Part shown: piece after piece, positions 1-11,927 of the stretch | Layout: every line of letters starts with the position of its first letter | Numbering within the stretch: position 1 is the first letter of the stretch | Origin: Aquarana catesbeiana | Lineage: Eukaryota; Chordata; Amphibia; Anura; Ranidae | Assembly (NCBI RefSeq): GCF_042186555.1 | Contig: NC_133334.1 | Span: 24,633,780 to 24,697,779 of the forward strand | Direction: 5' to 3' | DNA length: 64,000 nucleotides | Program-made: the position numbers and the translations under genes | The notes under the pieces: generated by a model | Seen by the model: only the letters and a program-made list of their open reading frames with translations | What the model was told of the DNA's origin: nothing | Database searches by the model: none

Positions 1-175
1 CCGCGTGTGGGCTCCATCAGACATTTTCCATCGGATTTTCCGACACACAAAGTTTGAGAGCAGGCTATAAAATTTTCCGACAACAAAATCCGATCGCGTC
101 AATTCCTACCGTGTGTGGCCAATTCCGACGCACAAAGTGCCACGCGTGCTCAGAAGAAATTCCGAGAGCATTTGT
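1..175. repeat. Harbinger-related non-coding repeat fragment
   Basis: This stretch is rich in motifs such as TCGGATTTTCCGACACACAA and CCGACAACAAAATCCGATCG, which closely resemble the terminal region of the Harbinger transposon at 14900-15061. It is probably the edge of a related MITE or of another Harbinger copy that extends past the window start. It stops near 176, where L1-A coding sequence begins. No target duplication can be checked because the left side is outside the window. Confidence 0.5.
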
Positions 176-179
176 CATA

Positions 180-3100
180 GCAAATTTGTATATCCCTCCC
201 CCATTTAAGTTGGAGATTCTGTACCGCCTGTTAGAATACGTGGAGAACAAAACCGACACTCCGATGATAGTGGTGGGGGATTTTAATGCGGTCCTCGTCG
301 TCAAGATAGGTTCCCACCTGGGGCCCGGGCGGAAAGGGCGATGGAGGGAAGGTTTGCCCAGCTTCTGGAGGAGATTGGATGGTGTGACCTCTGGGGAGTC
401 CGTAACCCAAATAATCGGCAATAGTCTTGCTACTCGGGGACACACCGTACACTCTCTCGTATAGATTTGGCCATAGGTAATAAAGAAGTACATCCCCTAG
501 TAAATAAGATAGAATATTGGCCAAGAGGGATATCAGACCACTCACCCTTGAAACTATCAGTGGATATTCATGATAGACATACTCAGAGATTGTGGGCAGT
601 AAATCCAATATGGCTAGAGGTAATAGGGGGAATGGAAGAAATATCCACAAGATTAAAAGAGTTTGTAGAATATAACTCAGGATCAGCATCGGCGGGGGTG
701 GTCTGGGATTCTTTAAAAGCTTTCCTCAGGGGACTCTTAATCCAACATATATCAAGGGTAAAGAAGCAATCAAGGGCGGAGGGAGAATATATCAGAAAGG
801 AGGTTATGGAATTAGAGAGACAATACGTGTTGGACCCTAGCCCAGAGAAGCAGGAGCTATGGGCTAGGAAGCAGCAGCAGTACAAAGCGGTAACAACTAG
901 AAATGACGAAAATAGGAGACTCTTCCAGATACAAAGGTGTTTTGGAGAGGGGGAAAGAGTGGGTCAAATGCTAGCTTTGCCAGCCAGTACTAATTCTCCC
1001 TCCTCAACAATCTCTATGATTAAGACCCCAAGTGGGGAAATTTCATCTGACCCTTTGATGATCAAGGAGACATTTTTTTATTTTTATAGAGCACTATATA
1101 AATCAAAACGGCATATAGAACGGGGAGAGTTAGACAGATTCTTAGAAGGTGTCGAATTGCCGACTCTTTCCCGTAACAGACAAGACCAGTCTAGAATCCC
1201 CAATAACCTTAGAGGAACTGAAATGTGCAGCAGCGGATATACCCAACCATAAATCCCCAGGTCCAGACGGACTGCCCGTTGAGATCTACAAGTATTACAG
1301 GGAGGTGTTGCTCCCTACTCTTCTGAAGACACTGAACTGGGCAGTCGCAGAGGGTAGACTGCCTGCTTCGATGTCAGAAACCAATATTGTACTCATATGG
1401 AAAGAGGGGAAAGACCATCTTGACGTATCCTCATATAGACCGCTCTCATTGCTCTGCTCTGATATTAAAATCCTGGCAAAAGTAATGGCAACCAGGCTAA
1501 ATAAATGCATTACAAAGCTGGTACATCTTGACCAGGCAGGGTTTATCCCTAATAGGTCTACCAGTGTAAATATTAGAAGGGCATATTTGAATTTCCAGGC
1601 CCCAGTAGAGAACAGGGGTTCCAGAGCTGTCTTTTCCTTGGATATTGTCAAGGCATTTGATAGCCTGGAATGGGGATATCTCTGGAGGGTACTGGAGAGA
1701 TTCGATTTCGGCCCCCTATTTATCAGTTGGTTAAAAATTCTATATAATCACCCAAATGCCAGATTAAAGATCAATAATGAGCATTCAGAAAGTTTACCAC
1801 TTGAGAGGGGAATGAGGCAGGGGTGCCCGTTATCACCCCTGCTCTTCGCCCTGGCAATGGAGCCACTCGCAGAGGCAGTGAGAGGCTCGACTGGATTACA
1901 GTGATTCAGGAGGAAGAATGGGGAGGAAAGGATTGCGTTATATGCCGACGATGTCTTGCTCTTTTTGGGTGACACGGAGCCATCTTTCGAAAAAATTATG
2001 CAATTGGTGGTGGGGTTTGAGAGGCTCTCGGGCCTAGTAATCAACTGGGAGAAGTCAATGCTTCTACAGATCGATTCAACTATCAGTATCCTTCCCGACG
2101 GTATATCCCAGTTAAATGTAACAGACAAGATGATTTATCTGGGAATAGTAATGTCTAAGGACCCCAACCAATATATTGGAGATAACTTAGTCCCCTTGCT
2201 TGCAAAATTCAAAAGGAAATGCGACATTTGGTGCCGACTTCCCCTGTCTATGGCAGGCCGAATTAATCTGGTCAGAATGATATGGCTGTCACAACTACTG
2301 TACATACTCCATAACTCCCCGGTATGGATTGGGAGAAAGTGGTTCCTAAAATAAATTCTTTATTCAGGGAACTAATTTGGAAGGAGGGGCAGGCCAGGAT
2401 CAGTTTACAAACTCTGCAGCGACGTACTAGGGAAGGGGGAATGGCAGTCCCCCACCCTTACGGTTATTATATGGCTGCTCAATTACAGCATATCGGGGGA
2501 TGCGAGTCCCCGAGTGAAATGTGCACCAGCAGTAAAATTATGTTAGAGGGCAACCCACATAAATCCCTAGCGGAAGCATTAGAGGCAGGTTCACTTCAGC
2601 AAAAGCTTCCAACATATAAGTTAGCTACCAAAGTCTGGCAGACAGTTAAGAGGACCATGGGGTACAAGGGCATTACCGAGTTTTCACCTATATGGCATAA
2701 TAAGTCCCTGCGGGAATTATTAACCATAGAAAAAAATACCATATTGGAACGCCACGGTATACATAGGTTAGCCCAGCTGTTTAACGACAACAGTCTGAAA
2801 TCCTTCACTGAGTTAAAGGGGAGTTCCACCCACTTTTACAACTCTTCAGCATCCCTCACTAAACTGTGCACTGTAAACGAATTGGATATTTTTTTATTTT
2901 TCTTCTCAGCACCTACTGTATATCTGCTGTATTCATTTTTCACTTCCTCCTCCCTGGCCGTGGCCCATCGCATCATTTCCTGTTTGCAATGCCTTCTGGG
3001 AAGGGGCGGCAACTTCCTCTGACACTGCCATTGCTATATAAACCTGACCTGAAACCTAATACACTGCTTGTGCTGCACTGAGCATGTGCGAGATCTGCAA

Positions 3101-3966
3101 GGATGGGATCCAAGAAGAGATACAGTCTGGCTTCAGATGCCCACACTTAAGATGGCCACGGCCTGCTGTAAGTTTATAAAATAACAAACTACTGCTATAA
3201 ACTAACAAAACAGACCTTAGTTTACAGACTAACATTACTAGAATACATTAAGCTTGTGCATTATAGAGGTATTTTTATTTAAAAAGTATGATTTCGGCCG
3301 GAACACCACTTTAAGATCAGAATATGGAATTCCAAACAATACATTCTACAGTTATTTGCAGATCAGGCACGCATTAGACACTCAATTTAGGATTCGCTCA
3401 CTGGAGTGGTGCAAGGCACCACTCCTCAACAAAATAGTTAGAACAAAAACCACTAGAGGACTGATAGCAAAAACATATGCGCAAATAATGGATAGATTGA
3501 TAACCTTACAAACGACCCGAGCGCCAGGGAGAGGTGGGAGGCAGATGTGGGGGAGTTGACGGATGACCAGTGGAAAAGGATACTGGAATCTGGCCCGCTG
3601 GTGTCCGTTTCTCCGTCGCAGCAGGCCTTGCATCTCCTCCTGCTGCATAGAGCTTACTATACCCCTAAGAGGTTGCATAGGTTTGGTCGAAGACCAGACG
3701 ACAAATGCCCCAGATGTTTGGAGACAGGAGATCTTATACACATGATGAGGAGATGCCCAAAATTAGTAAGATATTGGTCTGAGATTGTAAAAACGATAGA
3801 ATCCAGGTTTAAAGTTAAACTGGATCTAGAGGCTAAGGCATGCGTCCTGGGCCTCGTAGGGGAAAACATAGGGAATATTAGTACAACTACTGCCATAGTA
3901 AGGTGCCTTTATCAGGCGAGAAAACTGATAGCACAATCTTGTACCCCCAACCCCGGAAGAATGGCT
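180..3966 (+). pseudogene. L1-A ORF2 (endonuclease/reverse transcriptase), broken
   Basis: Encodes the endonuclease/reverse transcriptase for target-primed reverse transcription. Visible parts in order: part of the APE-type endonuclease with GDFNAV near 275-292 and SDHSPL near 530-550; the RT entry motif KSPGPDGLP near 1252; RT motif A with KAFDSLEW near 1650-1675; motif B MRQGCPLSPLLF near 1812; catalytic YADD at 1941-1952; and a C-terminal CX2CX7HX4C motif (CPRC...H...C) near 3708-3762. The frame changes around 290-470 and again between 1149 and 1252. A TGA stop at 1902-1904 lies just before YADD in the same frame. At 2813 the frame is split by a MITE; skipping it leaves FTE followed by LRSEYG in frame. 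The piece at 3310-3966 then carries the C-terminus. Confidence 0.85.
2813..3314. mobile_element. T2/Kolobok-type TTAA MITE inserted in L1-A ORF2
   Basis: A 0.5-kb non-coding insertion bounded by TTAA on both sides (2813-2816 and 3311-3314). Its ends are inverted: TTAAAGGGGAGTTCC on the left, and the right end read on the other strand gives TTAAAGTGGTGTTCC. TTAA duplication with a TTAAAGG-type terminus is characteristic of the amphibian T2 MITE family, attributed to Kolobok. The L1 protein frame is continuous across the empty site, which confirms both boundaries. The interior has a TATAAA at about 3035 but no ORF. Confidence 0.85.
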
Positions 3967-4482
3967 TAGGACAATGGATTCCTTGGTCTGGACAGAAAAG
4001 ACCGTATACACTAGAAGGGGCAGTTATAGTAAATTCATTAAGATATGGAGGCCTTGGCTGCAGGGGCTGAGTACCCTCCACTTCCTTTGAATTCTATATG
4101 GGCATTAGAAGGCGTTTTAGTGGCATAGCGAATAAACTATGACAGTCGGACATGGAGAGGAGAGTAAAACTACCTTGTATATTAGCTGGAATTAAAGCAT
4201 AATAAGAACCAGTGTAAACAACTTTTATCTGACCCTTTGATGGTGGAGGGGGGGGGGTGGGGCTAATTATTGGTAGGGAGGTGGGTGGGCAAGTAGGGGA
4301 TAGTAATAGGAGGGAAATAAGAGGGAAAAAAAGGGAAAGAAATTATCTGTTAGTATATTTAATTGTGATTGAAGCAGTGAAATGTTACCATAAGGCTTTT
4401 ACATGTATCACAAACTATGTTTATGTGTACTTTTTTTTTTTACGGATATCAATAAAAAAGATTAAGAAAAAAAAACAAAAAA

Positions 4483-4689
4483 CATGCCCCTCGGTTATGC
4501 GTTCTGCAAAGTGCATGTAGGGACTAAACCATGTGATGGAACAGTCTGTGGACTCAACCGGAAAAGCTTCCTAAGTGTCATCTTAATAACCCATTTAGAT
4601 TTGTATAACTATCAAGACCAATCAGTGAGATTAAAATTTCTCAGCTGGTTGGGAGGAAAGCCCCCCAAGAAACCAGCTGAGTCCAGTCA
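4483..4689. other. Unassigned junction between the two LINE 3' ends
   Basis: About 200 bases between the A-rich tail of L1-A and the last sequence I can tie to L1-B. A stem-loop lies at about 4640-4680, where CAGCTGGTT recurs as its reverse complement AACCAGCTG. It may be the remaining 3' UTR of L1-B or pre-existing DNA. No T-run marks a poly(A) tail of L1-B on this strand. Confidence 0.4.
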
Positions 4690-4979
4690 TGGGATGCACA
4701 GATAGGTAATGTATAACAGGATATTCTCAGTATCTGACTAAACTTTCCCAGAACTGGGGGAAATTTGAGGGGAAACAGAGGGGAGGGAGTGAGAAGGGGG
4801 AGGGGAGAATAGAGCCCCCCACGGTTAAGGAAAGGGGGAGGGGGGTAGGCAGAAGGGTAGTGAGCAGCAGCGGTGAAGGGAAAAGAAGGAAGAGGAAGAA
4901 GAGAAAGAAGGGGGAACGGCAGTGGTGCCCCCCAGCCAGACAACAACCCGAGCCCCGGAATCAATCAGTCTGTGCCACC

Positions 4980-7900
4980 TCTTGGAGGTACAGTTCAGAA
5001 TAGATGTAATGTTGCCATGGTCGCCAAGTCTACCAAAAGGCCTCCTCCCTGCTGTACAGTGTGGCGGTAAGATTTTCCATGTTTCGTATTTCATTCACCT
5101 TGGCAAACCACTGGGATTTCTTTGGTGGGGACTCCGATCTCCAACACAAGGGTATGCATGCCTTGGCGGTATTCAATAATTGAATAGTGAGAGAGGCTTT
5201 GTATTTCTTGATTGGTCGTCTAGAAAGATGCAGCAAGCAGGCCCCGGGATCCCCCTCCAAAGTAACACCGGTCAAGTGCCCAATTGTGTCACCTCCAGCC
5301 AGTAGGGTTTGATTTTAGGGCAGTCCCAAAAAATATGGAACATCGTTCCCTCTCCTACCCCACACCTCCAACATACACTAGGAACTTGTGGGAAAAAACG
5401 GTGTAGAGTGGAAGGCACTCTGTACCAACGAGTCACAATCTTATAACATGTCTCTTGAACTCTGGTGGCCAAGGATGATTTCTGAGCAAAATGTAGAATC
5501 TTTTCCCTCTGTGATTCATTGAATTAAATTCCTAGTTCCTCTTCCCACTTAGAAAGGAAGGGGGAAATGAACCCTTCTGCTGGTGAAATCAGGGAGGAGT
5601 AAATCAGAGATAAACAATGGCGGGTTGGTTCTCTGCGGTGGCAGATTTGTTCCAGCTCCGTGAGTCCATGCACATCGGCGTAGAAAGTTACGTAGTTGGA
5701 GACCGCTCAAAAAATCCAATGGAGGATCAGAGGCCGCCATCCCGGCGTCTGCCGTGAGCTGACCAGTCGGGCCTAGGAAGTCATGAAGGTGGGGCCACCT
5801 GCCCCCCGCCGTTAAATAACGGAGAACAGGACCCTGACGACCGGGTAGAAAATCAGGGTTGCCCAGGATTGGCACCATAGGTGAAGGTATCGGGGATACC
5901 GAAGAATGTCGGAAGGTGTCTCTGGCCAACTGAATTGTGCTTCCTAGTGTGGGGTGAGCAGCGATGGCCTTTGGTATAGGAGTGGTGATCCACGGCCAAC
6001 TCTTGGCCATGCCGTCGGAGTCCTCCAGCTCCATCGCCACCCACTGTTTTGCCTCTGTATGGCAGTGCCAGTCGACTACTCTGGTGAGGTGTGCTGCCCT
6101 ATAGTAAGCTTTCACATCTGGGAGGCCAACCCCACCTCTGTGCTTTGCCATATGGAGGAGTTGCAATTTAATACACGGTTTTCGATGCGACCAGACAAAA
6201 TTGCGAAACATCAAATTAATTTGTTTAAAGAAAGGAGGAGGGAGGCGAATGGGGAGGGATTGTAGCAGATAGAGCACCCTAGGCAAGGCGGTCATCTTGA
6301 TGGCATTACATCGACCAAACCATGTTAAGGTAAGGGAATGCCAGTGATGCAGATCTGTTTTGAGACGAAGAAGCAATGGGGCGAAGTTCGCCTGGTATAG
6401 ATTAGCAGGGTCAGGGGTGATATCGACTCCTAAATAGGGAATAGTATTGGTTGCCCAGTGTAGTTGGTATTCCGCGCACAAACGGCGTACTATGTCCGTG
6501 CCCACTGTGATGTTAAGTAAAGAGGATTTGGTTAAGTTCATTTGGATCAGGGAGAGAGCCCCATACACCCGGAGGGAATGGAGTAAGATAGGAAGTGAGG
6601 CAAGTGGGTCCGCTAAGAAAAAGATAAGGTCGTCCGCAAAAGCGGCAACTTAATGGACCCCAGATGATTTGTGGTAACCGATAATGCCCGGATTCGCCCT
6701 TATCCTGCAAAAGAAGGGTTCCAATGTGAGTATGAAGCTTAGCGGGGACAGGGGACATCCCTGTCGGGTACCATTGCGAATGGTAAAGTAGCTCGACCTT
6801 GTCTCGTTGACCTTGGCCGCAGCCGTAGGATGAGAGTAAAGGGATAATATCCAACTAAGCATCGATGAGCGAAGACCAATGTGCTCTAAGGTGGCCTGTA
6901 TAAAGGACCAGTCTACACGGTCGAAAGCCTTCTCCGCATCTGTTGACAGCAGGAAAAAGGGGTCGCCGTGAGGTCCTGGCTGCATGAATTAGGTTTACCA
7001 CCCTAATGGTGTTGTCACGAGGTTCTCGCTGTGGTACGAAGCCCGCTTGGTCCTTATGAATTAGGCTTGGTATATGTAGGATTATCCTATTGGCCAGTAT
7101 CTTGGCAAACAATTTTAGATCGGTGTTCAGGAGAGCTATCGGCCGATAGCTTCCACACTGAAATGGGTCCTTCCCCTCCTTGGAGATAAGGGATATGTAG
7201 GTTCTTAAAGTGTCAATGGGAAAGGAATCGCCTTCTGTGATCGAGTTAAGAGCAGATACCAAGGGCTTAGAGAGCGTCTCAAAAAAGGTCATATAATATG
7301 TTGGTGTGAAACCGTCAGGGCCTGGGGCTTTCCTTGGCTTTGAGTCTGCCAGTGCTACACCCAGCTCCGCCAAGGTGATGGGCTCCTCCAGTTCTTCCTG
7401 AACAGCGGTCGGAAGTGAGGGCATGCCCGACGTGGCTAGATAGGATCGAGGGGTAAATCCCCCAGCGGAATACGGGTCCTCAGACGGTGGCCTGTCTAAG
7501 TTGTAGAGGCCTTCATAAAATGATCGGAACTCTGCTGCCATATCAGACGATGCGGTCATCTTCCGGCCGGATGATGACAGGATGTGGGAAATATAGGTTT
7601 TGGTACAGGGGCCTCACAGTGCTCTGGCTAGTAGCGAACCGGGTTTATTGGAGAACTCGTACATCGTACAGCGTGCCCATGCCAATTTTTGTTTCGTTTT
7701 ATGACACAAAAGTGTGGTGGGTGGATCGGGCAAGACTAGCCTTATTAGCGCACTCTAGGGAACGGATCTGAGTGAAGAGTTCGTCTATGCAACGTGTTCT
7801 CTCCCGCTTAAGGCGAGCTCCTATGCTAATTAAAATGCCCCTTACAACTGTCTTGTGGGCCTCCCAAACCATTAAGGGGTTAGGAACTGAGGCTTCGTTG

Positions 7901-8817
7901 ACAGAGAAATACTCCCACAACTTGGCCTGTATCTCTGAGCGGATCTCCTCTGATTGCAGCATAGCTTCATTTAGTCTCCACGAGGGTGGGGTTCGGGTCA
8001 CCGGCCCCAACCGGAGTGTCAGGTGTAACGGTGCATGATCTGAAAAGGAAATTACATCTATGGAGGTAGTCACCACCCTAGCTAAGTCTTTATGTGATAG
8101 CAGCAAATAGTCCAGTCTCGAATAGGAGTGATGGACTGGAGAGAAAAACGAACAGTCCCTATCCTGAGGGTGTGACAAACGCCAAGGATCTATTAAGCGC
8201 AAGGCATGGAGGTCCGCTTTCATTCGCTTAAGGCGTGCGTAGGAAAGATGAGATGAGCCGTGTGAGGCGTCTGGTAAGGGATCCATCGTAAAGTTAAGGT
8301 CCCCCCCAAAGATGAGCATCCCCTCCGAAAACTCCAGCAGCTGAGGTAGCAGCCTCCGCAGGAATTGTGGATGGTCTACATTGGGAAAGTAAACATTGGC
8401 GAAGGTGACCTGCACATCAAACACCCTCCCCTTCAGAAGGAGAAAGCGGCCCTGTGGATCCACCTGCTGCGCCTCAAACGTCCACGGTACCGACTTTGCT
8501 ACAAGGATGCTGACCCCCTTGGATTTGGAGATGGGCGATATGCTGTGGTATGCCGTCGGGAATGCTCCATTAGTCAATTTGTGAATACGGTCACCATGGA
8601 AGTGCGTTTCCTGTAAAAAGGCAATTTGAGTTTTGCCCTTGCGCAAATCAGTTAGTAGCTGTGAGTGCTTTTCTGGAACATTGAGGCCACGTATATTGAG
8701 GGAGGTGACCTTTAGGAGACCCAGAGCGTCGTCTATGGGACTGGCAAGCAGTGTCAACAAAGTGAGGTGAGCAAGTGTCCCCAGCCCAAGTCCCACCCAG
8801 CCAAGGGGCAACACCAC
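4980..8817 (-). pseudogene. L1-B ORF2 (endonuclease/reverse transcriptase), broken
   Basis: The first 372 codons (8817-7699) are one open frame. It contains the endonuclease start SLNIRGLN, the LQETH motif (catalytic Glu), a GGDLNF motif and the terminal SFSDHAPL motif with catalytic Asp-His. The reverse transcriptase follows in pieces: KAPGPDG near 7325; DAEKAFDRVDW (motif A) near 6935; GTRQGCPLSPLSF (motif B) near 6760; and FADD at 6629-6640. An in-frame TAA lies just before FADD. The piece at 6568-5549 covers the thumb and connection region. At 5472-5272 a CX2CX8HX4C motif (CWRC...H...C) is followed, after a frameshift at about 5275, by the usual L1 C-terminus WFAKVNEIRNMENL (about 5110-5069). 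The start at 8817 is the first Met upstream of the endonuclease; the true start may be slightly downstream. Confidence 0.85.
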
Positions 8818-9813
8818 CGAAGGGAGAAAGGGGGCAAAGAAGGGGTAGAGAAGAAGGGAGAGTGAGAGAGGTGGGGGGAGAGGGAAAGAGGAAGAGGGTT
8901 ATAGAAAAAACAATCTAGCAATACAATTACTCTCTGGACCCCCGATTAGCACTAAGGAGTCCAATCGGGAGACCGCCCTAAATGGGGGTGGTCAGGGCAG
9001 TGAGGATTGCTTTTTATCAAGCAGTTATATAACCAAAAGTTAGACAAAAAAGTCATTATGTTAGGAGATGCACTAGGCGAGGACAATGGGAACCGTAGAA
9101 AATAAATATAACGTTAGAACCAACTTAACATCAAATATAATCCAGCTAACAACTAACGCTCGTACAACATATAAAAATACCCGTCTTCTAAAACCGCATA
9201 GCATTGCTGCACCGGGGGGGGAGGCTCTGTGGCACAAGGATCCCGCACAAGCCACAAAACCAATAGGTAGAGCCTGCTTGGGTTCCCTACGCCCTGTCCC
9301 CCGGTGCATCAAGACCGGGGCACCATCCTTCCTTAAAGGTAAACATTTGCAGTAATTGGAAGGAAAAATAAGGTTAAGTGAGCCGCAAAAAAAGAGTAAT
9401 AACATAGATAACATAGATGATGAGGCAACCTGAATTATGTCTCTACTGGTTAGGCCCCACCATACACAGAGGGGAGCAAAAATATTCAGGCCAACTCTTG
9501 TTCTGTTCCAGCAACATAGAATACATAATATCCACCCCCTTCCCGCGAATTTAACCCCAAGTAAAGAAGTAAAGAAAAAGCACATAGGGTGTAAAAGTCT
9601 TCTTCCGTTGGAAACATATCTGGCCAGTTAATTGAAAAAAGGGGTAAAAAAACAAAAAACAAAAAGAGATCATGAGAATACGTCTCCTGAGTTAACCAAA
9701 AATCTTGATGGTTGACGGGGTAGTTTCTGGAGAAGTCACAAAACAGAAAATGGGGGAAAATGCAGAAAGGAGATACTGCATAGTCTTACCAGTCCGTACT
9801 GTAAAGAGAGCGG
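8818..9813. other. L1-B inter-ORF region, no gene seen
   Basis: About 1 kb lies between the end of ORF1 and the start of ORF2. A 170-codon minus-strand frame at 9073-9585 has no recognisable domain. A G-rich run lies at about 8820-8900 and A-rich stretches at 9640-9670. Either this LINE family has a long spacer, or a short repeat has inserted here; no terminal repeats are visible to decide. Confidence 0.45.
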
Positions 9814-10975
9814 TCAGTCCTCGGATGATGTTGGATGTGGTCTGAAGGCGTCTCGATTTGGTGGACGGGAACGCGGTCGCCTGACTCGTTGTTGCCTGGG
9901 CAGGGCTGAGCCTGGAGTCTCCTGAGATAGCAGGTAGTCGAACCAGTTAGGAACACTGATCGCAGGCTTGGCGATGAACTGGAACAGGTCAGGAAGTTGG
10001 TCTGGTGTGCGGAAATGGAACTCTGAACCATGCTTCTTAACAATCAAATGAAAGGGATGGCCCCAGCGGTATGTGGCTTCAGCTTCCCGTACCACCTCCA
10101 ACAATGGCCACAGCAGGCCTCGCATAACACGATCCTGCCTAGATATGTAAGGAAAGATCCGTATGGGTGCCCATCAAAGTCAATCGTGCCCTTTTCCCAT
10201 GCAAGGCGTAAGATCTCTTCCTTAATTGTGAAAAAGTGCACCCTACATAGAACATCACGGGGGAGATCTGGGTCGGCCGAAGCCCGTTGTGTGGGAGGGG
10301 GGGCCCTGGGACCCGGTGGCTTACCTAGAATCTGGTTCAGGATAGCTACAAAAGTAGAACGGAGATCTGGGCCCATGGTGGCCTCCGGGATACCTCTGAG
10401 GCGTAAATTGTTCCGCCTGCTCCTATTCTCGCCATCATCGATCCGCAGGTGAACATCCACAAGATGGCGGCAGAAAACCTTGTGTTCTGACTCAAGGGAT
10501 GTAATGCGGGCATCAGTGGTTGCATTAGAGGACTCTATAACAGTTACCCTCTCCCCCACTGTGCCCACTTGCTGTTTCAGATCATGCAGTTCCTTAGTGA
10601 GAGCATTTACTATGGAGGATGCCATGGCATTAAGGTCCTGCTTAGTAGGTAGGCCTGAGACTATGTCCCTTAGGGATGCCTCCAGGAGGCTGCTCATAGG
10701 TCAATTGAGTGTTCAGGAAGGGGTTGGCGGGGGACTGTATGGGAGAATGTGGCCTGGAAGGGAGAGGGGGAAAATCCTCCTCCACTGCTCTGCGGTTTCC
10801 ACCTGCATCCCCTTCTTACTTGATGCTGCGGCGGTACTCCCCAGGGAAACTCGTGGCAGCGCCATCTTGCTTCGGTGGCCGGTGAAGAGACTTGGTGTTG
10901 CCGCAAGAAATAATGAGAGATTTCGGGTCCCCTCTGTTCCTCGGTGGCCGGCGGGTGTTTACGGTCCCCTGGCAT
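9814..10975 (-). pseudogene. L1-B ORF1 (RNA-binding chaperone), frameshifted
   Basis: ORF1 proteins of L1 elements coat the element RNA as trimers. The frame that opens at 10975 (MPGDRKHPP) shifts near 10697 into a frame starting MSSLLEASL. Next come a heptad-patterned coiled coil (about 10650-10480, with repeated Leu/Val spacing such as LHDLKQQVGTVGERV), an RRM-like block (RRNNLRLRGIPE near 10410) and the C-terminal domain. A further frameshift near 10090-10125 leads to the last segment (10125-9814), including HPFHLIVKKHGSEFHFRTP. Domain order and size fit a vertebrate L1 ORF1. At least two frameshifts disable it. Confidence 0.75.
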
Positions 10976-11090
10976 GAGAAGCTGGCTCGTCTGAGAGGCT
11001 CTACGGGTGATTCTCAGCCCGTTCTTGTGCAGAGCTCCTGGCGGTGCGTCCTCACGCTTCCATTGCTAAGCCACGCCCCTTTTAATATAT
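10860..11090 (-). promoter_or_regulatory. L1-B 5' UTR with YY1-like site
   Basis: This is the 5' end of L1-B on the minus strand. The plus-strand bases 10861-10870 read GCCATCTTGC, which is the reverse complement of GCAAGATGGC and matches the YY1 core AAGATGGC. In human L1 a YY1 site in the 5' UTR positions transcription initiation; a similar role here is inference. The region is GC-richer than its surroundings. Confidence 0.45.
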
Positions 11091-11109
11091 ATTTCTAACA
11101 TTTTTTGAC

Positions 11110-11345
11110 ATATTCGAGAAAAGCCAAATTTTGAAGATGCACACAGTGTGTCAACATGTGCTATCTGCCATCACGGGAGATCAATGTATGTGTTTTGGGA
11201 GTGCAACCCCTTCCTCAATAATAAAGTCAATGGGAGGAAGGGGTTGCACCCCCAAAACACATCCCTTGATCCCCGTGATTGCAGGTAGCACATGTTGACA
11301 TTCGGCAATTTGTGTGCATCTTCAAAATTTGGCTTTTCCAGGGGT
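11110..11345. repeat. Long imperfect palindrome (foldback)
   Basis: Two arms of roughly 100 bases face each other across a centre near 11228. The left arm starts AAAAGCCAAATTTTGAAGAT and contains GTCAACATGTGCTA and GGGAGTGCAACCCCTTCCTC. The right arm carries the reverse complements of all of these in mirrored order. There is no ORF. It is a foldback element or a MITE consisting almost wholly of inverted repeats. It lies immediately beyond the 5' end of L1-B. Confidence 0.8.
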
Positions 11346-11690
11346 GACTTCACCCCATCTGAACGCAATATCAAACACAGTCTAGAAATACTCATGTCTG
11401 ATATTGCCTTCAATTTCTTTAAAAGTTGAACTTTGTAAGTTCAAGATCTGTGTTTTTCTTGTTGGTTTTAAACATGCCTGTTTTACCTTAAATGGACATT
11501 TCTACTTTTAGTAATGTGACCCAAAAAATTGTTATACAACAAACATGTTGGTTTGTTTTAAAAACCTTTTACAATTGCACATGTGATTGTGCTGGTATTA
11601 AAAAGATTGATAATCAAGAATGTGTGGATTATTGTTTCAATGCTCCAAAACTTTTGTAGTGCTCAAATTGGTGTTTTCTGTGACAATGGG
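11346..11690. other. AT-rich stretch, nothing recognised
   Basis: AT-rich sequence between two palindromes. No long ORF, terminal repeats or tandem repeats were found. Confidence 0.5.
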
Positions 11691-11788
11691 GGTTATTTCC
11701 TAAGGGAAAATCCACTTTGCACTACAAGTGCAGTTTCAAGTGCACTTGTAGTGCAAAGTGTCTTTGCCTTTAGTAAATAACACCCAAC
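11691..11788. repeat. Short foldback element of about 98 bp
   Basis: A hairpin with arms of about 45 bases. The left arm includes CACTTTGCACTACAAGTGCA and the right arm TGCACTTGTAGTGCAAAGTG, separated by a short loop around GTTTCAA. The outer parts TTATTTCCTAAG and CTTTAGTAAATAA also pair, with mismatches. Probably a small foldback MITE. Confidence 0.8.
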
Positions 11789-11927
11789 AGTGCTTTGTAA
11801 TGTTACACAATCACGCCATTTCCAGGACTCACCACATTTCTGTCAGGGTCAGTTAAAAGAAACACAAGCAGTAAATGTCACCAAAGATTTTAGTAGTTAA
11901 AATGATTTTTTTTATTTTAAAAATGTT

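Larger units (their letters stand above)
176..4482 (+). mobile_element. L1-type LINE, 5'-truncated (L1-A)
   Basis: A non-LTR retrotransposon of the L1 group. It starts inside the endonuclease domain, so ORF1 and the 5' UTR are missing. It runs through reverse transcriptase and a C-terminal CCHC motif to an A-rich 3' tail at about 4448-4482, after an AATAAA at 4450. The 3' UTR is about 3967-4447 and contains G-rich runs. The ORF is broken by frameshifts and at least one stop, so the copy is dead. A TTAA MITE sits inside it at 2813-3314. Its 3' end points toward the 3' end of L1-B, giving a tail-to-tail pair. Confidence 0.85.
4690..11090 (-). mobile_element. L1-type LINE, nearly full length (L1-B)
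   Basis: A non-LTR retrotransposon of the L1 group on the minus strand. It has a 5' UTR beginning near 11090 with GGGGCGTGGCTTAGC, ORF1 (10975-9814), a spacer of about 1 kb (9813-8818) and ORF2 (8817 to about 4980). The 3' end is placed approximately, at 4690 or a little further left. The lineage differs clearly from L1-A in the RT C-terminal region. Frameshifts and stops in ORF2 make it inactive. The 5' UTR contains a YY1-like site. Confidence 0.8.

Noticed and set aside
9073..9585. 170-codon minus-strand frame between the L1-B ORFs
   Set aside because: No domain, not at a position where the LINE has a gene, low-complexity composition.
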